Assembly (NCBI GenBank): GCA_021771265.1
Contig: JAETPK010000002.1
Span: forward strand, 1 to 58,996
Source: Oscillospiraceae bacterium
Lineage (GTDB): Bacteria > Bacillota > Clostridia > Oscillospirales > Oscillospiraceae
Direction: 5' to 3'
Length of the DNA: 58,996 nucleotides
Part shown: positions 1 to 6,595 of the stretch, piece by piece
How the letters are laid out: each line of letters opens with the position of its first letter
Position numbering within the stretch: position 1 is the stretch's first letter
Program-made: the position numbers and the translations under genes
The notes under the pieces: generated by a model
Database searches by the model: none
What the model was told of the DNA's origin: nothing
Seen by the model: only the letters and a program-made list of their open reading frames with translations

Positions 1-546
1 GTGCTGGCCTCCGCGGGCGTCACCGTGGGCCTGGCGCTCCAGGGGGCGCTGTCCAATCTGGCCGGCGGCATCATGCTGCTGGTGTTCAAGCCCTTCCGGA
101 TGGGGGACTATGTGGACGCCGCCGGCGTCTCCGGCGTGGTGAAGGAGGTCACCCTTTTTTACACCGTCCTCATCACCACGGACAATAAGCACATCACCGT
201 CCCCAACGGCAGCCTCATGAACGCCAATGTGGTGAACTACTCCATGGAGGAGCTGCGCCGGGTGGACCTGGTCTTCTCCTGCGCCAAAAGTGAGTCTCCC
301 GCCCGTATCCAGGAGCTGATGCAGTCTGTCATGGCCGGCTGCGGCAAGGTGCTCCAGGAACCTGCCGCGCCCTTTGCCCGCCTGTCCGGCGGCACCGCCC
401 AGGCCATGGAATTCACCGTCCGGGCCTGGTGCAAAAACGAGGACTACTGGGATGTGTTCTTCGACCTGACCCAGGGCATCACCGAGGCCCTGGCCGCCGC
501 CGGCGTCCAGGCGCCCGCGTACCGGGTGGTGTCTGAGAGCAAGTGA
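1..546 (+). CDS. mscS: MscS-family mechanosensitive channel, C-terminal part (5' truncated by window)
   Basis: The frame is open from base 1 to a TGA at 544-546, so the gene starts upstream and only 181 residues are visible. The first 30 residues are the Gly/Ala-rich pore helix of MscS channels (ASAGVTVGLALQGALSNLAGG), followed by the family motif FKPFRMGDYVDAAG and the beta domain with TVPNGSLMNANVVNYS. MscS proteins are inner-membrane channels that release osmolytes when membrane tension rises after hypo-osmotic shock. The soluble C-terminal alpha/beta domain (about residues 80-175) looks complete. The missing part should hold TM1 and TM2. Family assignment is firm; the subfamily cannot be judged from a fragment. 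Confidence 0.9.
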   Translation: MLASAGVTVGLALQGALSNLAGGIMLLVFKPFRMGDYVDAAGVSGVVKEVTLFYTVLITTDNKHITVPNGSLMNANVVNYSMEELRRVDLVFSCAKSESPARIQELMQSVMAGCGKVLQEPAAPFARLSGGTAQAMEFTVRAWCKNEDYWDVFFDLTQGITEALAAAGVQAPAYRVVSESK

Positions 547-608
547 GCGTTGGCCGTCCCCTCCGCCAAAGCGGCGGAGGGGACGTTTTTGAAACAGGAG
601 GGATCAGC

Positions 609-1325
609 ATGCGTGAAGAAGCGTTTGCTCTGGGCGCCGTCCCAGCGGTGGTGTACGGTGCGGAAGCGGACAGGGCGTTTTTGTTTGTCCATGGCCGGTG
701 CGGCTGCAAGGAGGAGGGCCGGGACTTTGCCGCTCTGGCCGCGCCTCTTGGCTGGCAGGTGCTGGCGGTAGACCTGCCGGAGCACGGCGCCCGGCAGGGA
801 GGACCGGAGCCCCTGGACCCCTGGCACGCGGTGCCGGAGCTGCGCGCCGCCATGGTGTATGCCCGGCGGCGGTGGCGGCACGTGGCTCTGCGTGCCACCA
901 GCATCGGCGCCTGGTTTTCCATGCTGGCCTTCGCCGCCGCTCCGCCGGAGCGGAGCCTGCTGGTCTCCCCGGTGCTGGACATGGCGGGTCTCATTGAAAC
1001 CATGCTGGGGTGGGCCGGCGCCACGGTGGAGGACCTGCGCCGCCGGGAAAGCATTCCCACGGAGTTTGGGGAGACGCTGTCCTGGCGGTATTACCAGTAC
1101 GCGCTGGCCCACCCCACGGCGGACTGGCCGGGCAGGACGGAGATCCTGTACGCCGGAGGGGACAGCATGACGCCCCGGGCCACGGCGGAGACCTTTGCCG
1201 CCCGCCCCGGCCGGACGCTGACGGTCATGGAGGGAGGCGAACACTGGTTCCACACGCCGGAGCAGCTGGCGGTGCTGGAGCGGTGGACACTGCAAATGCT
1301 CACAGGGGAGGGGGGAGCGGTATGA
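609..1325 (+). CDS. alpha/beta-hydrolase family protein
   Basis: 238 residues when started at ATG 609, preceded by AGGAGG at good spacing; the longer ORF-track start at 543 overlaps mscS and lacks this site. The fold is suggested by HGRCG near residue 28 (oxyanion region), LPEHG near 56, the nucleophile elbow ATSIGAW with Ser98, Asp185 in GGDSMTP and His212 in GGEHW, which together give a plausible Ser-Asp-His triad. The substrate is unknown; small serine hydrolases of this type act as esterases or peptidases in the cytoplasm. Its stop overlaps the start of mutT (ATGA), so the two genes are probably translationally coupled. Confidence 0.75.
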   Translation: MREEAFALGAVPAVVYGAEADRAFLFVHGRCGCKEEGRDFAALAAPLGWQVLAVDLPEHGARQGGPEPLDPWHAVPELRAAMVYARRRWRHVALRATSIGAWFSMLAFAAAPPERSLLVSPVLDMAGLIETMLGWAGATVEDLRRRESIPTEFGETLSWRYYQYALAHPTADWPGRTEILYAGGDSMTPRATAETFAARPGRTLTVMEGGEHWFHTPEQLAVLERWTLQMLTGEGGAV

Positions 1326-1705
1326 TGGAGGTGGTGGCTGCCCTCATCCGCCGGGGAGACGCGTTCCTCGCCTGCCAGCGGCCGGCCCACAAGGCCCGGG
1401 GGCTCCAGTGGGAGTTCGCCGGCGGCAAAGTGGAGCCGGGGGAGACGAAGGCCCAGGCCCTGGCCCGGGAGCTGCGGGAGGAGCTGGGGGTGGAGGTGGC
1501 TGTGGGGGCGCCCGTCACAGAGGTGACGTACCGCTATCCGGACGTGACGGTCCGCCTGACGCTGCTCTCCGCCGCCGTCACGGCGGGGACGCCCCAAAAG
1601 CTGGAGCACGCGGACATCCGCTGGATGACCCTGACGGAGGCCAGGGACTATTCCTTCTGTCCGGCGGACAGGATCTTTTTGGAAAGGCTGGAAGCCCTGT
1701 GGTGA
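1322..1705 (+). CDS. mutT: MutT-type NUDIX hydrolase (8-oxo-dGTP diphosphatase)
   Basis: 127 residues. The NUDIX box is complete at about residues 35-57 (GKVEPGETKAQALARELREE followed by LGV), with the two catalytic glutamates of REEL. The short length, the N-terminal EVVAALI strand and the CQRP segment fit the MutT/8-oxo-dGTPase group, which removes oxidised guanine nucleotides from the pool before replication uses them. The start overlaps the hydrolase stop; a second in-frame ATG follows at 1325. The frame was hidden inside a longer shadow ORF beginning at 1010. Substrate preference within NUDIX proteins cannot be proven from the motif alone. Confidence 0.88.
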   Translation: MMEVVAALIRRGDAFLACQRPAHKARGLQWEFAGGKVEPGETKAQALARELREELGVEVAVGAPVTEVTYRYPDVTVRLTLLSAAVTAGTPQKLEHADIRWMTLTEARDYSFCPADRIFLERLEALW

Positions 1706-1740
1706 GACACCGCCGCCCTTTGCACGCGGGTCCACCGGAG

Positions 1741-1782
1741 GCGGAAAAAAGGCATGCCCGGAGCCAAAAGCTCCGGGCATGC
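1741..1782 (-). terminator. intrinsic terminator of the cotJ operon
   Basis: A 13-bp perfect stem (GCATGCCCGGAGC / GCTCCGGGCATGC) with a 5-nt loop. On the minus strand it is followed by a run of six T, so it ends leftward transcription from cotJC. It also lies downstream of mutT and may slow rightward transcription, though no T run follows on that side. Confidence 0.85.
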
Positions 1783-1789
1783 TGGCGTT

Positions 1790-2386
1790 TCATTTGTCGA
1801 AGGATGGGTTCATGAAGTACACGTTTTTCTCATCCAGCTTGTCGCGGGCCAGACGCAGCCCCTCGCCGAAGCGCTGGAAGTGGACGACCTCCCGGGCCCG
1901 CAGGAAGCGGATGACGTCGTTGACATCCGGGTCGTCGGACAGGCGGAGGATGTTGTCGTAGGTAACGCGGGCCTTTTGCTCTGCCGCCAGGTCCTCGGTC
2001 AAATCGGCGATCAGGTCGCCCTTTACCGCCATGCTGGCGGCATTCCAGGGGAAGCCGGAGGCGGCGGTGGGGTAGACGCTGGCAGTGTGGTCCACAAAGT
2101 AGGCGTCAAAGCCGGCGGATTTGATCTGATCCTCCGTCAGGTCCCGGGTCAGCTGGTGCACGATGGCGCCGATCATCTCCAGGTGTCCCAGCTCCTCGGT
2201 ACCGATGTCGGTCAGCAGTGCCTTCAGCTCCGGATAGGGCATGGAATACCGCTGGCTCAGATAGCGCAGGGAAGCGCCCAACTCACCGTCCGGCCCACCG
2301 TACTGACTGATGATGAGCGCTGCCAGCCTGGGGTTGGTGTTCTTGATCCTCACCGGGTATTGGAGCTTCTTCTCATACACGAACAT
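1790..2386 (-). CDS. cotJC: spore coat protein CotJC (manganese-catalase family)
   Basis: 198 residues, the usual length of CotJC. The protein belongs to the manganese catalase family: ferritin-like helices carry the metal ligands, seen as the GTEELGHLEM segment (residues about 66-75) and the later REVVHFQRFGE segment. CotJC is a coat component made in the mother cell under sigma-E in Bacillus; catalase activity in spores of some clostridia is known for the family. Its ATG overlaps the stop of the upstream cotJA-cotJB gene (TAATG), with GGAGG in front. The gene ends just before a strong terminator. Confidence 0.95.
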   Translation of the reverse strand: MFVYEKKLQYPVRIKNTNPRLAALIISQYGGPDGELGASLRYLSQRYSMPYPELKALLTDIGTEELGHLEMIGAIVHQLTRDLTEDQIKSAGFDAYFVDHTASVYPTAASGFPWNAASMAVKGDLIADLTEDLAAEQKARVTYDNILRLSDDPDVNDVIRFLRAREVVHFQRFGEGLRLARDKLDEKNVYFMNPSFDK

Positions 2387-2847
2387 TATGCGTTTCCTCC
2401 TTCCTCCCAGGGCCAGGGGTCCTTCAGCCAGACATAGCCCTCATCGGGAGTCAGGTCCGTCTGCAGCAGCGGACCGTACATCTTCTGATACTTTTCGCGG
2501 CCTTCCTTCGCCAGCTTGATATAGGACCAGTACAGCTGCAGTGCCTCCTGGTCCTCCGCGTGGGTGACAAGGTACAGTCCCAGCTCGTCGATGGCAAAGT
2601 CCAGGGCCATCAGCTCCACAAGAGCGGTGTTGGCCAGTTTGGTCTTTGCCTGGATGGCCTCTTTAAAGGGCAGATTCAGGCCGGGGAACAGGGTGCCGGT
2701 CTGCAAAGCCTCCATCCGGCTGAACCGGGTGGGGTTGGGCCCCTGCATGGGTACATAGGGGAATGCCAGCGGCGCGCAGCTGCCGGGCATCGTTCCCTGA
2801 TCCTCGCCGCAGGGCGCGGCGGGGCGATTCATTTCAGGTGTTTCCAT
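2386..2847 (-). CDS. cotJA-cotJB: CotJA-CotJB fusion spore coat protein
   Basis: A single 153-residue frame holds two proteins that are usually separate. Residues about 20-65 match CotJA, with PYVPMQGPNPTRFSRMEALQ and GTLFPGLNLPF. Residues about 70-153 match CotJB, with LVELMALDFAIDELGLYL, YGPLL and the end motif DPWPWEEGG. There is no stop or frameshift between the halves. I start it at ATG 2847 (METPEM), with GGAGG 12 nt upstream; the ORF-track start at 2901 has no such support. In Bacillus, CotJA and CotJC depend on each other for coat assembly. Co-transcribed with cotJC, which it overlaps by one base. Confidence 0.85.
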   Translation of the reverse strand: METPEMNRPAAPCGEDQGTMPGSCAPLAFPYVPMQGPNPTRFSRMEALQTGTLFPGLNLPFKEAIQAKTKLANTALVELMALDFAIDELGLYLVTHAEDQEALQLYWSYIKLAKEGREKYQKMYGPLLQTDLTPDEGYVWLKDPWPWEEGGNA

Positions 2848-2903
2848 TCGCGGTGGCTTCCTCCCTTGGCATAGTGGCGCGCGCCGGCGGCGCACGCTCA
2901 CCT

Positions 2904-2912
2904 TATACTATG
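2904..2912 (-). promoter_or_regulatory. possible sporulation-type -10 element of the cotJ operon
   Basis: On the minus strand the sequence CATAGTATA lies about 57 bp before the cotJA-cotJB start. It resembles the CATA-led -10 elements of mother-cell sigma factors E and K. I could not find a convincing -35 partner, so this is only a candidate. Confidence 0.3.
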
Positions 2913-2939
2913 CGGACGGGGAAGGGGGGGAGCCTGCCC

Positions 2940-2968
2940 TTGATTTTAAAGGGGACGGCGTCTATAAT
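2940..2968 (+). promoter_or_regulatory. sigma-A-type promoter of cwlD
   Basis: TTGATT, a 17-bp spacer and a perfect TATAAT stand about 50 bp before the cwlD start. This agrees with a vegetative-type promoter reading into cwlD-radA. Confidence 0.6.
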
Positions 2969-3020
2969 GGGAATGGAAGCACGGAGCCGCGCATAAGCTC
3001 CCGGCAGGGGGTGCTGTCTT

Positions 3021-3734
3021 GTGTTTTTGGTGCTGAAAAAACGGAACCTGCTGGCCTGCGGCCTGCTTTGCTGCTTTTTTGCCTCGTTTGCCGTGCTCTT
3101 GTGGACGGGACACCGTGTGACGGTCCCGGCTTTTGCCGCCCTGGGCGAGGAGAGGACCACACTGGTCATCGATCCGGGCCACGGCGGGGAGGACGGCGGC
3201 GCCGTCTCCACGGACGGGACCGTCAAGGAGAGCGGCCTGAATTTGGCCATCGCTCTGCGGGTGGAGGACCTGATGACCTTTTTGGGCCAGCCTGCCGTCA
3301 TGACCCGCAGGGAGGATGTGTCCATCCACTCCCAGGAGGCCGCCACCACCCGGCAGAAGAAGGTCTCCGACCTCCACAACCGGGCCGCGCTTGTAAACGG
3401 AACGGAAGGGGCCGTGCTGCTGAGCATCCACCAGAACAGCCTGCCGTCCTCTGTCGTGACCCACGGCGCCCAGGTGTTCTGGAACAGGGAACAGGGGGCG
3501 GATGCCCTGGCCCAGTCTGTGCAGGACGCGCTGAACGCCGCCGTCAACGCCGGGAATGAGAAGAAGACGAAGGCCATTCCGGCCACAGTCTATCTGATGA
3601 AAAATATCCATGCGCCGGGTATTCTGGTGGAATGCGGCTTTCTCTCCAACCGGGAGGAGACGGTCCTGCTCCAGCAGCCTGCCTACCAGACCCGCCTGGC
3701 CGCCGCCATCACCGCCGGCTGTCTGGCGTCGTAA
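3021..3734 (+). CDS. cwlD: N-acetylmuramoyl-L-alanine amidase CwlD (Amidase_3)
   Basis: 237 residues starting at GTG 3021; a second GTG lies three codons on. A single hydrophobic N-terminal segment (residues 8-30) anchors or exports it. The Amidase_3 domain shows the zinc ligands in DPGHGGEDGG, the glutamate of VKESGLN, the second histidine in LSIHQNS and the catalytic glutamate in VECGFLSN. CwlD-type enzymes remove peptides from cortex muramic acid so that muramic-delta-lactam can form, which marks the cortex for germination enzymes. Size and single-domain layout favour CwlD over larger cell-separation amidases. radA follows after 10 bp. Confidence 0.85.
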   Translation: MFLVLKKRNLLACGLLCCFFASFAVLLWTGHRVTVPAFAALGEERTTLVIDPGHGGEDGGAVSTDGTVKESGLNLAIALRVEDLMTFLGQPAVMTRREDVSIHSQEAATTRQKKVSDLHNRAALVNGTEGAVLLSIHQNSLPSSVVTHGAQVFWNREQGADALAQSVQDALNAAVNAGNEKKTKAIPATVYLMKNIHAPGILVECGFLSNREETVLLQQPAYQTRLAAAITAGCLAS

Positions 3735-3744
3735 GAGGGACGAT

Positions 3745-5121
3745 ATGAAACAAAAGACCATGTTTTACTGCACGGAGTGCGGAAATGAAACGCCGAAGTG
3801 GGCGGGAAAGTGCCCCGCCTGCGGCGCCTGGAACACCATTGTGGAGCAGCCGGAGGCGCCGAAAATCGCCTCCAGAGCCGGGGGCCGGACCGTCCGCGGT
3901 GTCTCTGTTCGCCGGGCCTGCCCGGTGACGGAGCTGCAGGCGGACGAGGAGATCCGCTTTCCCACGGGGATGGGGGAGCTGGACCGGGTGCTGGGCGGCG
4001 GCGCCGTCAAGGGCTCGCTGGTGCTGGTGGGCGGCGCCCCCGGCATCGGAAAGTCCACGCTGATGCTGCAAATTTGCAGCAAATTGTGCGAATTTTCCAA
4101 GGTTTTGTATGTATCCGGTGAGGAGTCGGAGCATCAGCTGAAGCTGCGGGCCCAGCGGCTGCACGTGGACAGCGGCAGTCTTTACGTCATCTCGGAAACC
4201 AGCCTGGGAGACCTGCTGGGCTCCGTGGAGGCGGAAAAGCCGGATGTGCTCATCGTGGACTCCATCCAGACGCTGTACAACGACGCCCTGGATTCTCCGG
4301 CTGGCAGTGTCAGCCAGGTGAAGGACTGCACCCTGGCTCTCATGCAGTTGGCGAAGGGCCAGGGCATCACAGTGTTCGTTATCGGCCATGTGAACAAGGA
4401 GGGCTCCATTGCCGGGCCCAAGGTGCTGGAGCACATGGTGGACTGCGTGCTGTATTTCGAGGGGGACCAGCACACGTCGTACCGTATCCTGCGGGCAGCC
4501 AAGAACCGCTTCGGCGCCACCAACGAGATCGGCGTGTTTGAGATGCGGGACGAGGGCCTGGCGGAGGTGGAGAACCCCTCGGAAATGCTGCTGTCCGGCC
4601 GGCCGGATGACGCGCCGGGCACCTGCGTCACCTGCGTCATGGAGGGGATGCGGCCCGTTCTGGCGGAGATTCAGGCTCTGGTGGTGACCTCTGCCAGCGG
4701 CAATCCCCGCCGCACCAGCAACGGCTTTGACTATAACCGGGCCGCCATGCTGCTGGCTGTCTTGGAAAAACGCGGCGGGCTGAAAGTGTCCGCTTGTGAC
4801 GCATACCTCAATATCATCGGCGGCCTGTGGCTGGACGAGCCCGCCGCAGACCTGGCCGCCGTGGTGGCGCTGGCTTCCAGCTATCTGGACCGGCCGGTGC
4901 CCCGGGACCTGGTGGCCATCGGGGAGGTGGGCCTTACCGGCGAGCTGCGGACGGTGAACCAGCTGGCCCAGCGCATCTCAGAGGTCCGCCGGCTGGGCTT
5001 CACGAAGTGCGTGGTCCCGGCGCACCGGGCGGACAGTCTTCGTCCGCCGGAGGGACTGCGGCTGATCCCGGTTCGAAATATCGGTGAGGCGATCCGAGCC
5101 GCTTTGCGGCAACCGGAATAA
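3745..5121 (+). CDS. radA: DNA repair protein RadA
   Basis: 458 residues, full length, starting at ATG 3745 rather than the track start at 3610, which lies inside cwlD. It shows a C4 zinc finger (Cys9, 12, 23, 26), a RecA-like ATPase with Walker A GGAPGIGKST at about residues 96-105, Walker B VLIVDSIQ, the RadA-specific KNRFG motif and a Lon-protease-like C-terminal domain. RadA is a hexameric branch-migration helicase that helps process recombination intermediates. It probably shares a transcript with cwlD. The 3' end is overlapped by a small antisense reading frame. Confidence 0.97.
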   Translation: MKQKTMFYCTECGNETPKWAGKCPACGAWNTIVEQPEAPKIASRAGGRTVRGVSVRRACPVTELQADEEIRFPTGMGELDRVLGGGAVKGSLVLVGGAPGIGKSTLMLQICSKLCEFSKVLYVSGEESEHQLKLRAQRLHVDSGSLYVISETSLGDLLGSVEAEKPDVLIVDSIQTLYNDALDSPAGSVSQVKDCTLALMQLAKGQGITVFVIGHVNKEGSIAGPKVLEHMVDCVLYFEGDQHTSYRILRAAKNRFGATNEIGVFEMRDEGLAEVENPSEMLLSGRPDDAPGTCVTCVMEGMRPVLAEIQALVVTSASGNPRRTSNGFDYNRAAMLLAVLEKRGGLKVSACDAYLNIIGGLWLDEPAADLAAVVALASSYLDRPVPRDLVAIGEVGLTGELRTVNQLAQRISEVRRLGFTKCVVPAHRADSLRPPEGLRLIPVRNIGEAIRAALRQPE

Positions 5122-5230
5122 AATGAACGCAGGCGCCGCCCAGGGACGGCGCGCCCGCCGCGGCGGCGCTGTCCAGCGTGCAGACGCCGTCCTGCTGATA
5201 AACGCATTTACTGGTGCACGGGATCAGGCT
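5000..5230 (-). CDS. small Cys-rich protein (DUF1540-like), overlapping the 3' end of radA
   Basis: The first 38 residues look designed: MSLIPCTSKCVYQQDGVCTL, then an Ala/Gly stretch and GGACVHFIP. The cysteine spacing and the LDSAAAAGAP segment resemble small DUF1540-type metal-binding proteins of clostridia. The frame continues 122 bases into radA on the other strand, where its content looks like mere antisense sequence. I prefer ATG 5230 over 5251, but no good Shine-Dalgarno site supports either, so the gene is likely, not certain. It is convergent with radA. Function unknown. Confidence 0.5.
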   Translation of the reverse strand, partial: SLIPCTSKCVYQQDGVCTLDSAAAAGAPSLGGACVHFIPVAAKRLGSPHRYFEPGSAAVPPADEDCPPGAPGPRTS

Positions 5231-5363
5231 CATAAGCATCATCCGTTTCATAGGTTGTTGCCATTAGCTTGACCCGAACCGGCGGATTTTATGAAGCGGA
5301 TATTGATGCATGGGCGCACAGAAATCAATACCCAAAGAGAGGGGGATTTGCGGGAATACGCAA

Positions 5364-5393
5364 AATTGAACAAAATAAAAATTTTGTTCAATT
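5364..5393. repeat. AT-rich perfect inverted repeat upstream of the recombinase gene
   Basis: AATTGAACAAAAT, four A, then ATTTTGTTCAATT: a 13-bp perfect dyad in a GC-rich genome. It lies 111 bp before the recombinase ATG. It could be a protein-binding operator or a weak hairpin in the leader; a terminator is less likely because the stem is AT-only outside two GC pairs. In the 250-bp gap around it I see a second short dyad (GAGAGG / CCTCTC) but no gene. Confidence 0.6.
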
Positions 5394-5504
5394 CAGGGGA
5401 GAGGAAAACGGCCTCTCTTCGGCAGTTGGCCACTTTCGGCGGCTTTTCCGGGCTTTGGACAGGCCTGAACCGCTGGCACTGTGTATTTCCGCAACAATCG
5501 ATTT

Positions 5505-6524
5505 ATGGTTGATTACCGTACCGAAGCGCCGGAGATCCTGCGGGATTTTCTGGCCTATCATGAGACCGTCAAGGCACACTCCAAACGAACGGTCGACGAA
5601 TACTTTCTGGACCTGCGGAATTTTTTCCGCTACATGAAACAGCTCCGGGACCCCGCGCTTGCGGACAAGCAGCTGGACGAGATCGACATCATGGACGTTG
5701 ACCTGGCGTTTGTGTCCGACATCACGCTGACGGATATCTATGGCTATATGGCCTATCTCAGCCGGGACCGCGTGCAGAACCAAAACAGCCGCCACCCGGA
5801 ATACGGCCTCAATTCCGCCACCAGAGCCAGGAAAATCGCCACCATCCGGTCCTTTTACAATTACCTGACCAATAAGATGCACCTACTTCGTGAAAATCCT
5901 GTCAAAGATATCGACTCTCCGAAGCTGAAGAAAAACCTGCCCAAATACCTGACTTTAGATGAAAGCATCCAGCTGCTGGATTCCGTGGACGGCAAAAACC
6001 AGGAGCGGGATTACTGCATTTTGACGCTGTTCCTCAACTGCGGCCTGCGGATCTCCGAGCTGGTGGGCCTGAACCTCAACGACATTCAGGGCGAGGCCCT
6101 GCGGGTCCTGGGCAAAGGCAACAAGGTCCGCATCATCTATTTGAACGACGCCTGTCAGAACGCCCTGCGCCAGTATCTGGCGGTCCGGCGGCCCATCCGC
6201 GGCAGAGATGAAAACGCCCTGTTTTTGTCCTCCCAGAACGAGCGCATCAGCCGCTCCACGGTCCACGCCATGGTGAAAAAGCGCCTGGCCGGGGCCAGCA
6301 TCGACGCCAGCCAGTATTCCTCCCACAAGCTGCGCCACACCGCTGCCACGCTGATGCTGCAAAACGGTGTGGATGTGCGGGCCGTGCAGGAGGTATTGGG
6401 CCACGATCATCTGAACACCACCGAGATCTACACCCACGTGGACAACGAATCCCTGCGGGTCGCTGCAAAGGCAAATCCCTTGTCACGTGTGAAAAAACCT
6501 GGAAAAAGCGAGAAAAAGGATTGA
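5505..6524 (+). CDS. tyrosine recombinase of the XerC/XerD type
   Basis: 339 residues from ATG 5505. All catalytic residues are visible: Arg182 in CGLRISELVGL, His274 and Arg277 in HKLRHTAATLM, His300 in LGHDHLNTTE and the nucleophile Tyr309 in IYTHV. A SAM-like N-terminal core-binding domain covers residues 8-130 and is a little longer than in standard XerC because of an insertion near residues 60-105. Xer enzymes resolve chromosome dimers at dif; whether this copy does so or acts at another site is open. No clear Shine-Dalgarno site precedes ATG 5505 or the GTG at 5481. A strong terminator follows. Confidence 0.88.
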   Translation: MVDYRTEAPEILRDFLAYHETVKAHSKRTVDEYFLDLRNFFRYMKQLRDPALADKQLDEIDIMDVDLAFVSDITLTDIYGYMAYLSRDRVQNQNSRHPEYGLNSATRARKIATIRSFYNYLTNKMHLLRENPVKDIDSPKLKKNLPKYLTLDESIQLLDSVDGKNQERDYCILTLFLNCGLRISELVGLNLNDIQGEALRVLGKGNKVRIIYLNDACQNALRQYLAVRRPIRGRDENALFLSSQNERISRSTVHAMVKKRLAGASIDASQYSSHKLRHTAATLMLQNGVDVRAVQEVLGHDHLNTTEIYTHVDNESLRVAAKANPLSRVKKPGKSEKKD

Positions 6525-6552
6525 AAAGCCGCCCCGTTTGGGGCGGCTTTTT
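6525..6552. terminator. bidirectional intrinsic terminator
   Basis: AAAAGCCGCCCC / GGGGCGGCTTTT with a GTTT loop begins one base after the recombinase stop. A/T runs on both sides let it serve both the recombinase and the convergent SLH-GH18 gene. Confidence 0.9.
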
Positions 6553-6595
6553 GCCGGGGTGTGCTGTTTTTTGAAGGGCCCCTTCCCTGCCCGCG

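Noticed and set aside
5364-5393. LexA box reading of the AT-rich dyad (GAAC...GTTC)
   Set aside because: The half-sites are 14 bases apart instead of the 4 of Gram-positive SOS boxes.
5291-5512. 73-residue plus-strand ORF before the recombinase
   Set aside because: Crosses the AT-rich dyad, overlaps the recombinase start, no ribosome site, no motif.
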